Of a stretch of 64,000 nucleotides of DNA, positions 52,109 through 59,448 are shown in pieces; positions within the stretch are counted from its first letter, which is position 1; every line of letters begins with the position of its first letter. Location of the stretch: positions 1 through 64,000 of the IMG/VR virus record IMGVR_UViG_3300010354_000045, one strand, 5' to 3'. This stretch comes from a virus. Below the pieces are notes generated by a model, which was given only the letters and a program-made list of their open reading frames with translations, was not told the origin of the DNA and ran no database searches. Made by a program: the position numbers and the translations under genes.

Positions 52109-53286
52109 CGGCCCCTATCTCCAACATAGCCAAAATCAACTTTTTTAGTTACTGGATCTTGTATAAACCCCGGTGCATAATAAACCCACTTGTCTCTAGG
52201 ACTTGGAGTTAATTTTGACGGATCTGGTTGATCTCCGATACGGGGTGTTGTTTGTCCGGCACCGGAAGCTGCATTTGCTGCATTTTGTGAAGACTGTCCA
52301 GGTCGTTGCGAACTAGGTGGTTCACTAGTTCCCCCAATGTCAGTTTTTGAATCATCTGCTGGCCTAGCACCTTGACCACTAGACGATGGTTGACTAGACG
52401 CACCAGCTGCTTGTGCAATTTTAGCAGCTTCTTGGTCGTAGGTAGTTGTAAACATACTTAAGATCATATCTTCTAAAGTAGTTAAAAGAGGAGCAGCTCC
52501 TCTTTGAATTAAACCAGGAGGACATTTTCCTTCTTCAGCTGTTGTTGAACAAGCAAACCAATTTCCTATAGCTTTGGCATTTTCTTCGGAGTTGGCTAAA
52601 GTCATAAACATTGCCGCTAATACCTTATTTGGCAATTGAGTTTTTTCTTTCACCCATGCTCCTGCTCGTGTACTAAAAATCCCTATAGTTTTTGCAGCTA
52701 TAGCGGCAGGCATTTTTGCTAAAATACCAGTTCCTATTAATACTGTAACACGACCGGCTAATTTTGTAATCTGTTGATTTCTGTAGGCTTGGAAACTTTC
52801 AAGCATTTCTGGAGTAGGATTTTTTTCTAGTTCTTTTAATGCCCATTGCATATCTTGATAATAATCAATAAAGGGTTCTGCAAATGCATAGGCTATAGCA
52901 ACTCCGGATGTAGCGGAAACTAAATTTCTTACTATACTGCCTGTTTTTACTACACCTGATTTAGCTCCCGAAACAGCTGATGCTATAGAGGCACCTGCTC
53001 TCCTTAATCCGCTAGGAGCTCTAACTTTATTTGCTTGTTTAACAGCAGTATCTAATATACCAGGATTTTTTGCCACTAGCCTTTGTGCTTCAGGGCCTAA
53101 TCCTTTAGCAACAGCTTCTGCTTCGGCTCTTGTGGCAGGCCCTGCCCACTTGCCAGCAGAAACTAGCCCATCTTTAATAGCAGTAAGTAATTGTGATGAT
53201 TTAGTTCCAAAGAGACTTCCTAATGTTCTAGCGACTGCGCCATATTCATTTATTTGCTCTTTGTGAACGATGTCTAATATTTTCAT
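52105..53286 (-). CDS. unknown protein with hydrophobic segments, possible internal virion protein
   Basis: 393 residues. Start MKILDIVHKEQINEYGAVAR, then a helical Ala/Gly-rich region. Hydrophobic segments occur near residues 125-145 (LVSATSGVAIAYAFAEPFID) and ~180-205 (VTVLIGTGILAKMPAAIAAK), long enough to enter a membrane. A Ser/Gly/Gln/Pro-rich linker (~290-350) leads to a short C-terminal domain (DKWVYYAPGFIQDPVTKKVD). No family recognised. Late box 17 nt upstream. Membrane-active helices plus disordered linker fit an ejected or tail-tip protein, but this is only inference. Confidence 0.7.
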   Translation of the reverse strand: MKILDIVHKEQINEYGAVARTLGSLFGTKSSQLLTAIKDGLVSAGKWAGPATRAEAEAVAKGLGPEAQRLVAKNPGILDTAVKQANKVRAPSGLRRAGASIASAVSGAKSGVVKTGSIVRNLVSATSGVAIAYAFAEPFIDYYQDMQWALKELEKNPTPEMLESFQAYRNQQITKLAGRVTVLIGTGILAKMPAAIAAKTIGIFSTRAGAWVKEKTQLPNKVLAAMFMTLANSEENAKAIGNWFACSTTAEEGKCPPGLIQRGAAPLLTTLEDMILSMFTTTYDQEAAKIAQAAGASSQPSSSGQGARPADDSKTDIGGTSEPPSSQRPGQSSQNAANAASGAGQTTPRIGDQPDPSKLTPSPRDKWVYYAPGFIQDPVTKKVDFGYVGDRGR

Positions 53287-53302
53287 AGGAATCTCTTTTT
53301 GA

Positions 53303-53310
53303 TATTTATC
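53303..53310 (-). promoter_or_regulatory. late promoter box GATAAATA
   Basis: GATAAATA on the minus strand, 16 nt before the ATG at 53286, with AAAGAG in the leader. Confidence 0.65.
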
Positions 53311-53315
53311 GAGAT

Positions 53316-53339
53316 TTAAAAGAAGAACTACGTTCTTCT
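53316..53339 (-). terminator. hairpin before the late box, possible terminator
   Basis: Perfect 8-bp stem AGAAGAAC / GTTCTTCT with a 3-nt loop, followed by TTT on the minus strand. It would end the early transcript or non-coding RNA coming from upstream just before the late promoter. T-tail short. Confidence 0.5.
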
Positions 53340-53800
53340 GTTCTTCGCTATCGCTCGAACTTTTTTGTATTTTTAATGCGAAGCATTTAAATATTATCTA
53401 GATTGTTCAGTCACACTTAGCCCGTTAGGGCTAAGAAACATTATCTGAGTCGAACATGTCACACAGCGTTAGGACTATAAATGTTTGCTATTCTGTACAA
53501 AATAACACTATATTGTATAGAATAGTTAACATTATGCATAGGCGGTTGTCCGGTACCTACTCATCCCGTCTTATCACAACGGCAGGCCTGTACTGATACG
53601 CTATCATCTGTACAGCCGTTAGGGAGTTACCCTTCTTTTAGCCTTTTTAAAATTTTCCTGTATAGCAAATCCGGTTGTGTGTAGGCATATCCGAACATCG
53701 TCCTGTAAAGGATAGTTGCTATAAACTCACAACGGCGAGAGATTTCCTTACCCTGCGACATCACCAGGGATTCGGGCGCCCGAAATTAGCTGACGCTTGC
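53340..53800. ncRNA. non-coding segment rich in RNA hairpins, candidate structured RNA
   Basis: The longest gene-free stretch of the window; no convincing ORF on either strand. It contains a 13-bp hairpin with 12-nt loop (53488-53525), a perfect 8-bp hairpin CTTAGCCC/GGGCTAAG (53416-53435), and a three-part hairpin of 15 bp (53579-53619; TGATA-CGC-TATCA at its tip in plus-strand reading). It also holds the palindrome TTCGGGCGCCCGAA (53772-53785) and two modules of the form CGGTTGT...ACAACGGC (53543-53583 and 53672-53736). The transcribed strand is uncertain; minus is more likely, as a continuation of the early operon. I recognise no known RNA family and no tRNA. Confidence 0.45.
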
Positions 53801-53801
53801 T

Positions 53802-54245
53802 TTAACCGTTTGATCGAGCCTGTGCTTGTTCTTGTAGGCGCTGCCTTAAGATGTTTGACCCACCAATTCTACAGTTGATAATACCGTTATAGTATTCGTC
53901 TGTTTCAAGAACTCTGCGTTCAAACTGTTCTCTTGCCTCTAGATATGACATTTCTGCCTTAGATTTGCAGTAATAAAGTATTTCTCTAGTAAATTTTTCC
54001 GGACCTAATGCGTGTACGTCTGCCTGTAGTTTGTCTGATGAGCCCCAATAATTTCGCCAATCGCTTTCGACGGTACTACGTCTTTTAAGTTTTTTGCCTT
54101 TGAGAGGAGGTCGTGTTTTTTTAAATTGGGCTAGTTTTTTGCCTATATATTTTTGTCCGGTTGTAAGGTTGGTAATAAGATAAACAAAGCCAATATAGCC
54201 TTCAGGAATTTCTTCTACTAATTGATTTTGATGTGTCCATGACAT
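53802..54245 (-). CDS. GIY-YIG-type nuclease domain protein
   Basis: 147 residues from the ATG at 54245; an upstream GTG at 54248 is less likely because the family starts MSW. The motif GFVYLITNLTTGQKYIGKK (residues 19-37) is the GIY-YIG strand pair; WRNYWGSSDKLQADV and ILYYCKSKAEMSYLEAREQ supply the conserved Arg/Glu-type region. A family of this kind recurs in T4-like marine phages. Possible roles are DNA nicking, repair or homing-type cleavage; none can be chosen from sequence. Last gene of the gp55-gp47-gp46 cluster. Confidence 0.83.
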   Translation of the reverse strand: MSWTHQNQLVEEIPEGYIGFVYLITNLTTGQKYIGKKLAQFKKTRPPLKGKKLKRRSTVESDWRNYWGSSDKLQADVHALGPEKFTREILYYCKSKAEMSYLEAREQFERRVLETDEYYNGIINCRIGGSNILRQRLQEQAQARSNG

Positions 54246-54248
54246 CAC

Positions 54249-54503
54249 TTATGTATTATCTTGAGACTGATCCTTCAGTTGTTTTTGAGCCTCTCGATAC
54301 TTTGGACTTTTTATTTTAGGTTTCTTTTTTCGTATTTCTAAAATTTCTTCCCTCATAGCCAAAGCAATGCGCCTTATTTCATATAGATGTTTTCTTAGCC
54401 TAATTCCGCTAGCATGTGATTCGTAGTTTTCCCATGTTTGATTTTCCTCAAAGTAGGCTCGAAACTCTTTCATCAATGCTTCATGTAAATGCCTAGTGGT
54501 CAT
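54249..54503 (-). CDS. small basic helical protein
   Basis: 84 residues, mostly charged helix (TTRHLHEALMKEFRAYFEEN, RLRKHLYEIRRIALAMREEI, RKKKPKIKSPKYREAQKQLK). Lys/Arg-rich C-terminus suggests nucleic-acid binding. The ATG overlaps the gp46 stop (ATGA), so it is translationally coupled to the recombination nuclease. Small proteins of this type follow gp46 in related phages by my recollection. Function unknown. Confidence 0.75.
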   Translation of the reverse strand: MTTRHLHEALMKEFRAYFEENQTWENYESHASGIRLRKHLYEIRRIALAMREEILEIRKKKPKIKSPKYREAQKQLKDQSQDNT

Positions 54504-56275
54504 TCTTCAATTTCTATGTCGTTAGCATAACTGGTAAAGCCATTTTCTTTGATAACTTTAAGTACATTATTAACTCGACCAATTAATTCATCTTTGTGAC
54601 TGATTAAGAAAACATTTTTCTTACGTTCACGTGATATTTTTTTAAGTACTGCTAAAGCGCTTTCAACACCGCTAGCATCTAAACCGTTATCAATTAATTC
54701 ATCAATAAACAATAGATTGATACCTTGATATAAACTTTCCCATACATCTCTAAATGCCCATGATAACGATAGTATTAACCTATTTCGTTCGCCCCGTGAC
54801 AAGTTGTCAAAATCTAAATCTTGACCAAGTTGCATAATTTCGACTGTTAAATCATTTAAGAACGTAACAGTATGTGGTAATCCCATTTTATCTAGATAAT
54901 AAGTTAGTCTATTGTTAAGATAAGCTAGGTTTTGATCAATAATCTTTTTACGAATAAAGCTATCTTTACTAGTTAATAACTTTAACAGAAATTCTTGATG
55001 ATCCTTGAGAGTAGTTAGTTCATTTATACTATCCCAAGATATCTCTTGCATAGCAGTATTACGAAGTTCATCAATTTGCTCTTGATAAGGGTCAGTCTCA
55101 CCTGCCTTAACAGTTAATTGTGTTTCAAGAGTTTGAATAGTATTTTGATGTTTTAATGCTTCTTCAACAGTATCGTAATAGGTAACAGGCCTGCCATTAA
55201 TGTCTCCTATTTCATCAAGTTCTGTAATAATTTTAGCTAGATCATTTGTGACTTTAGTTAGATATTTGTTAGCTTCATCGAGTTGCGACTGAGCAGTGCT
55301 AGTCATTTCTGTATGCTTGTGATCTTGTAGTTGCTGTTCACAAGCATGACATTTTTTATTAGCTAATTTTTCTAATTCACCTGCATATTTTTTAACAGTT
55401 CGTTCTGCTTGGGCTACTGCACTTTCTAAAGTAGCACGTTCTTTGTTTAGACTTTTTAATTTTGCCGCCTGTTCGTCATAAATTTTTAATTTTGCATGTG
55501 CATCTAATTCAACGGCAATGTCTACATTTTCAAGTTCGATAATTGCTCGACCTATTTTTTCTAAATCGTTATCTCGCTGAGTGTTCCATGCATTTTGTCT
55601 AATGATTAATGCATCGATACTTTGTTGAATCTTGTCGTTTGATTTTTTAGTAGCTTCTAAATTGGCAGTTTCTTGAGTGATTGCTTCTTTAGTTTGTCTA
55701 ATTAATTCTTTAAGAGTTTCTGCCTTTTCAGAAAGTAGGGTAATGCCTAACAATTGCTCAATTACAGCACGTTGATCTGCTGCTTTCATTGAAAGAAACG
55801 GTTCAGTGTAGGTATTAAGTGCAATAATATGCTTAAACATATCATGACTCATGCCTAACAAATCATCTAAATCTTTTTGTGTTTCTCTCATATCTCCTTG
55901 AGAGTCATCATTTTCTTCTGAAGTCTGCTCTTCGTTATTGACAAAGAACTTTAACACATTAGGTTTTCTTCCTCTTTCTATTCTATAATCAATGCCATTA
56001 TTTTCAAAAGTCAATGTTACTAACATATTTTTGTTGTTAATCTTATTAATAAGATTGTCTTTTTTAATGTTAGTAAGTGCATTACCAAACAGTGCATAAC
56101 TTAGTGCATTGACAATAGTAGTTTTACCAGTACCGTTACGAGCACCGCTGTCATCCCCTCCTTGGTCTAAATTTTCGCCTAGCACAAGTGTTAGATTTTC
56201 TTTGGCAAAATTAACAGCTTGAGTTTGATTGCCAACACTCATGAAATTTTTAACAGTTAATTCTTTTATTTTCAT
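54500..56275 (-). CDS. gp46: recombination endonuclease subunit, Rad50/SbcC-like ATPase
   Basis: 591 residues (T4 gp46 is 560). With gp47 it resects DNA ends for recombination-dependent replication and helps degrade host DNA. Walker A GARNGTGKTT at 44-53; long coiled coil with the zinc hook CHAC near residue 309; ABC signature LSRGERNRLILSLSWAF near 490; Walker B GINLLFIDELIDNGLD near 520; final switch His in VFLISHKDE. The ATG overlaps the gp47 stop (CTATGA). Confidence 0.96.
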   Translation of the reverse strand: MKIKELTVKNFMSVGNQTQAVNFAKENLTLVLGENLDQGGDDSGARNGTGKTTIVNALSYALFGNALTNIKKDNLINKINNKNMLVTLTFENNGIDYRIERGRKPNVLKFFVNNEEQTSEENDDSQGDMRETQKDLDDLLGMSHDMFKHIIALNTYTEPFLSMKAADQRAVIEQLLGITLLSEKAETLKELIRQTKEAITQETANLEATKKSNDKIQQSIDALIIRQNAWNTQRDNDLEKIGRAIIELENVDIAVELDAHAKLKIYDEQAAKLKSLNKERATLESAVAQAERTVKKYAGELEKLANKKCHACEQQLQDHKHTEMTSTAQSQLDEANKYLTKVTNDLAKIITELDEIGDINGRPVTYYDTVEEALKHQNTIQTLETQLTVKAGETDPYQEQIDELRNTAMQEISWDSINELTTLKDHQEFLLKLLTSKDSFIRKKIIDQNLAYLNNRLTYYLDKMGLPHTVTFLNDLTVEIMQLGQDLDFDNLSRGERNRLILSLSWAFRDVWESLYQGINLLFIDELIDNGLDASGVESALAVLKKISRERKKNVFLISHKDELIGRVNNVLKVIKENGFTSYANDIEIEE

Positions 56276-57285
56276 AGGCTATTATAAATTGCAAGCAATG
56301 TATTTTTGTCGTAGGTGTCGGAATCGATGTTTATGATTTGACTAGACACAATTTGATCAACACTTTCAAATGCTTGTATATCAATGTTTGTGTTAATTTC
56401 AACTTCTTTTCGTTCTGTGATTAAAGTAAGTTCTCGAATGTCATAGTCTTCGATAAATTTTTCTTTAATAAAACTTGCTTCTTCGTAAGTGATATCAATA
56501 TCTAGTGTAACACGTAGATGCTGTTTTGGTTTAATTAGTGTATCTGCTTCATCAATAAGTTGACTTAATTTTACAGTTCTAAATGTTGGTTGAGAATCCC
56601 AACTGTAAAATACAGGCTTTTTACCCCACTCAAGAATCATCATTCCTCGATCGTCATCCCATGCATCAGCATAGTTATGGGGAAAGGCATTGCCTATGTA
56701 ATGCATATTCTTTTTACTCTGTCGTTTATGAAAATGTCCACTAAACCCCATTTCATAATTTTGAAAAGCATCTAATTGTATCTCGCCGTGATCAGGCATT
56801 TGAACCATGGCGTTCATGTAAAAATGTGGTAATTCAAAGTGTCCAAATATGTATCTTGCTTTTGTTTTTCCTATAGCTTTCCACTCTTCGCCGACTAACC
56901 AAGGACACATAGTAACGTCACCTACAGTCATAGGCTTGTGAACAATGGTTATGCCGGGAATATATTTGCCAAACTCGACAGAGTGGATATCACGTTTATC
57001 TTTATAGTATAAATCATGATTACCTGGAAAAAAGAAAAACTGATCAAATGCTGCACCTAATTTTTCTAAAGCTCTAAGGCTATAGTCCATGGTGGTGATA
57101 TTAAGACTATTGCGATTATGGTGCCAGTCACCAAGGAAAATTCCTGTATCGCAACCTTCTTCCTTTGCTTTGGCAATGAACCAATCGACAAATTCTTCAC
57201 AGTCTTGATTATGTACTTGACTGTTAGATTTAAGACCGAAATGTATGTCTGTAAAACAGGCAACTTTTTTAAACAAATTAGTCAT
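56272..57285 (-). CDS. gp47: recombination endonuclease subunit, Mre11/SbcD-like
   Basis: 337 residues from the ATG at 57285 (T4 gp47 is 339). This start is chosen because GAGG sits ~6 nt upstream; an in-frame ATG at 57321 would lie inside gp55. Metallophosphoesterase motifs are all present: D13-x-H15, GDWHHNR (52-58), GNHD (88-91), GHFELPHF and GHFHKRQSK. It binds two metal ions and nicks DNA as partner of gp46. Its start overlaps the gp55 stop (GATGACTAA), showing tight coupling. Confidence 0.96.
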   Translation of the reverse strand: MTNLFKKVACFTDIHFGLKSNSQVHNQDCEEFVDWFIAKAKEEGCDTGIFLGDWHHNRNSLNITTMDYSLRALEKLGAAFDQFFFFPGNHDLYYKDKRDIHSVEFGKYIPGITIVHKPMTVGDVTMCPWLVGEEWKAIGKTKARYIFGHFELPHFYMNAMVQMPDHGEIQLDAFQNYEMGFSGHFHKRQSKKNMHYIGNAFPHNYADAWDDDRGMMILEWGKKPVFYSWDSQPTFRTVKLSQLIDEADTLIKPKQHLRVTLDIDITYEEASFIKEKFIEDYDIRELTLITERKEVEINTNIDIQAFESVDQIVSSQIINIDSDTYDKNTLLAIYNSL

Positions 57286-58108
57286 CTCCGCCCTCAGAAT
57301 ATCTTCTAACAGCAGCTTCATGTTCGCCCTGTCCTGTTCTACTATAACTGGGATTCATACCGTTAATTTCTAAAATATCGTCTCTAATGTTTTGATTGCG
57401 TTTTTCAATGTTGATAACTCTAACGAATGAATTAGTGACAGCAGCAGTAAAGTAAGCAAAAGGATTATCAGATTTACTTTCATCGAATTGTAGTCCTATC
57501 TGTGTTAGTTGTAAAATTGCTTGGCCTTTCATTTCGTCGTTATAGGTATAACCACGCACGTTGCCTCTTGTGGCATAACGCTCGCAAAGTTTGATCATCA
57601 TTCTTGCTAGATTATTTGTAATTTGTCCAGCATCTTTGTCAAAATGTCCTTTTATAAGATCACCTTTCCAATGAGACTTTCCTACACACTCTAGTTCATC
57701 AGATTCATTAAATTTCCAATGCTGAAAAGGAGGAAAGTTAACTTTGTCTCTATGATCAGCTTGACTTTTAGGATTTTTCTTTCTGGTACTGTTCATAGGA
57801 ATATGATCGAAAGTCATAATCCTAAAGATTAAATCTGTCTTAGGAATTTTTTTGTAGTCTATTTCGCAGTCAGCTTGTTTGACTTTTTCGCCCGCGGATT
57901 TACGACGTTCATAGTCTTCTTGTCCCAATCGTTTGGCTCTATTGCGTTTAGCTTCTGCTATAGTCCTAATATTAATTTTTTCTAAACTTGGTAAGATAAT
58001 GTCGTATTGGTGATGTTCGGGTTGAGTAAAACTACAATACGAGCTTTTCGATTTATGTATTTCTGATAACATATCCTTGTTGTTTAGATAGTTTATTTTT
58101 GTAGTCAT
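57278..58108 (-). CDS. gp55: late-gene sigma factor
   Basis: 276 residues, longer than T4 gp55 (185). It directs host RNA polymerase to TATAAATA-type late promoters, with the sliding clamp. The C-terminal ~130 residues carry the signature ARMMIKLCERYATRGNVRGY, TYNDEMKGQAILQLTQIGLQ, FDESKSDNPFAYFTAAVTNS and VRVINIEKRNQNIRDDILEI, i.e. the sigma region-2-like core. The N-terminal half is basic and low in known motifs. A sigma-70-like promoter lies just upstream, so it is an early gene; it heads the gp47-gp46 cluster. Its presence explains the many late boxes here. Confidence 0.95.
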   Translation of the reverse strand: MTTKINYLNNKDMLSEIHKSKSSYCSFTQPEHHQYDIILPSLEKINIRTIAEAKRNRAKRLGQEDYERRKSAGEKVKQADCEIDYKKIPKTDLIFRIMTFDHIPMNSTRKKNPKSQADHRDKVNFPPFQHWKFNESDELECVGKSHWKGDLIKGHFDKDAGQITNNLARMMIKLCERYATRGNVRGYTYNDEMKGQAILQLTQIGLQFDESKSDNPFAYFTAAVTNSFVRVINIEKRNQNIRDDILEINGMNPSYSRTGQGEHEAAVRRYSEGGDD

Positions 58109-58131
58109 CTAGATATTCCTATGCTTTAAAT

Positions 58132-58160
58132 ATTATAAAGTACGTACATTATAAAGTCAA
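58132..58160 (-). promoter_or_regulatory. sigma-70-like early promoter for gp55-gp47-gp46
   Basis: On the minus strand TTGACT (58155-58160), a 17-nt spacer, TATAAT (58132-58137), a near-consensus housekeeping promoter. Predicted start about 58125, then AGGA before the gp55 ATG. Confidence 0.85.
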
Positions 58161-58167
58161 ATAAATA
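58161..58167 (+). promoter_or_regulatory. late promoter box AATAAATA for the baseplate operon
   Basis: ATAAATA on the plus strand, 23 nt before the ATG at 58191; the leader carries GAGGG. It directly abuts the -35 hexamer of the divergent early promoter. Confidence 0.65.
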
Positions 58168-58190
58168 ATGTACCAAAGAGGGAAACTATT

Positions 58191-59144
58191 ATGGCATTTA
58201 ATATTGGCCAAGGATTAAATTCAACAATAGGTGCTGCAACTAGTGCAGTGGGGGCGATCGGAAGTGCTTCAAACTTGTTGTCAAACATTCGTCTTGATTC
58301 AGCTGGCCTTACTAATATTGCCGAAGGTATCGGTGATATTGTTGACGCAGTTGCAGCGTTTGATGACGATAATGCTAATGATTGGCGTGTCAGGTTAAGT
58401 CTTCCTTCTAGGGCAGCATTTAGGCAAAGTCCAGTTTTTGCACCATTAAAGGATGCCGGGGGTTGTGTTTTTCCATATACTCCGTCAATTACCATCCAAT
58501 CAAGTGCTAATTATACTGCAATACCTACAGTTCATACAAATTACACTTTCCAAGCATATAAGAGCAGTGATCCAGGTTCAATCGGTATTACTGCACCAAT
58601 GTACGTAGAAGATCAAACACAAGGATTGTACTGGGTAGCTATGGTACATTATTTACGTAGCTTAACCAAAATGTTTAGCGGATCTGATCCTAAGGCAGGT
58701 AATCCACCGCCTATTGTTTTTCTAAATGGTTATGGAAACTATGTGTTTAAGAATGTCCCTGTGGTAGTAAAAGATATGAAAGTTACCATTGGTAATCAAT
58801 GTGATTATATTGGAGTTGAAGTAGTTGGATCAGCAGCAGGTGCAATTGAAGGAGTCTCCGATAGTTTAGGCGGACTCGCAGACACATTAGGTGGTGCCCT
58901 TCCTCAGTTATCGGGAATTACCAGCACTGTAAGTTCTATTGCAGGTGGTGTTGGCCAAGTAGCTGGCATTTTAGGTAGTTTAGGATTAGGCGGAAAAACT
59001 AGTGGCGGTATCACTCATGTTCCGACTAAGAGTGAATTCACAGTTACGTTAATGCCTGTTTACAGTAGAAACAGCGTCCGTAAATTTAGTCTTGAAAGAT
59101 TTGCTCAAGGCGGATATCTAAACAATCCATTTGGTTATATTTAA
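58191..59144 (+). CDS. gp48: baseplate tail-tube cap protein (gp48-like)
   Basis: 317 residues (T4 gp48 is 364). DWRVRLSLPSRAAFRQSPVF, GGCVFPYTPSITIQSSANYT, NYTFQAYKSSDPGSIGITAP and VPVVVKDMKVTIGNQCDYIG follow the order of tube-cap proteins in marine T4-like phages. The Gly/Ala/Leu-rich stretch ~230-265 (GGVGQVAGILGSLGLGG) is low-complexity, as is the N-terminus. The C-terminus (SRNSVRKFSLERFAQGGYLN) is conserved-type. It caps the baseplate hub and starts tube polymerisation. First gene of the plus-strand baseplate operon, 3 nt before gp53. gp54-like identity is a possible alternative. Confidence 0.75.
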   Translation: MAFNIGQGLNSTIGAATSAVGAIGSASNLLSNIRLDSAGLTNIAEGIGDIVDAVAAFDDDNANDWRVRLSLPSRAAFRQSPVFAPLKDAGGCVFPYTPSITIQSSANYTAIPTVHTNYTFQAYKSSDPGSIGITAPMYVEDQTQGLYWVAMVHYLRSLTKMFSGSDPKAGNPPPIVFLNGYGNYVFKNVPVVVKDMKVTIGNQCDYIGVEVVGSAAGAIEGVSDSLGGLADTLGGALPQLSGITSTVSSIAGGVGQVAGILGSLGLGGKTSGGITHVPTKSEFTVTLMPVYSRNSVRKFSLERFAQGGYLNNPFGYI

Positions 59145-59147
59145 ATT

Positions 59148-59447
59148 ATGTCTACATATACATCAACAAGTCCTTGGTACTTAACAGAATTAAAACAAGA
59201 TTATTTAGATGTGCTGACTATTAGGCCAGTTAGTGCAGAACCTGATGATTATTTGTTTACAATAGTTCCTCAATATGCCTACAGGCCAGATTTATTAGCA
59301 CATGATTTATACGGTGAAGCAGGCCTGTGGTGGGTGTTTACTCAAAGAAATTTAGATGTACTACAAGATCCTATATTTGATTTTATTCCTGGTAAAAAAA
59401 TTTATTTGCCTAAACCGTCTAGTTTAAAAGAAGTGCTTGGATTATAA
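59148..59447 (+). CDS. gp53: baseplate wedge protein
   Basis: 99 residues, about half of T4 gp53 (196), as in marine relatives. STSPWYLTELKQDYLDVLTI, YAYRPDLLAHDLYGEAGLWW and DFIPGKKIYLPKP are the gp53 hallmarks (the 'DLYGxxxLWW' and 'DFxxGxxIxLP' segments). It locks wedges together in the baseplate. It ends 1 nt before the next ATG. Confidence 0.93.
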   Translation: MSTYTSTSPWYLTELKQDYLDVLTIRPVSAEPDDYLFTIVPQYAYRPDLLAHDLYGEAGLWWVFTQRNLDVLQDPIFDFIPGKKIYLPKPSSLKEVLGL

Positions 59448-59448
59448 T

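Noticed and set aside
53400-53475. tRNA gene on the minus strand around GTTCGACTC
   Set aside because: The T-loop-like string is not flanked by a complementary 5-bp stem, and no acceptor or anticodon arm could be drawn.
53340-53800. Group I intron or glutamine-riboswitch-like RNA
   Set aside because: ATAGTCC (intron S-like) and GACGGGATGAGTAGG (glnA-like) resemble known motifs, but the partner elements are missing or in the wrong order.
53675-53878. Plus-strand ORF of 67 codons
   Set aside because: Overlaps the GIY-YIG gene end, has no ribosome site or protein-like composition, and covers the palindromic segment.
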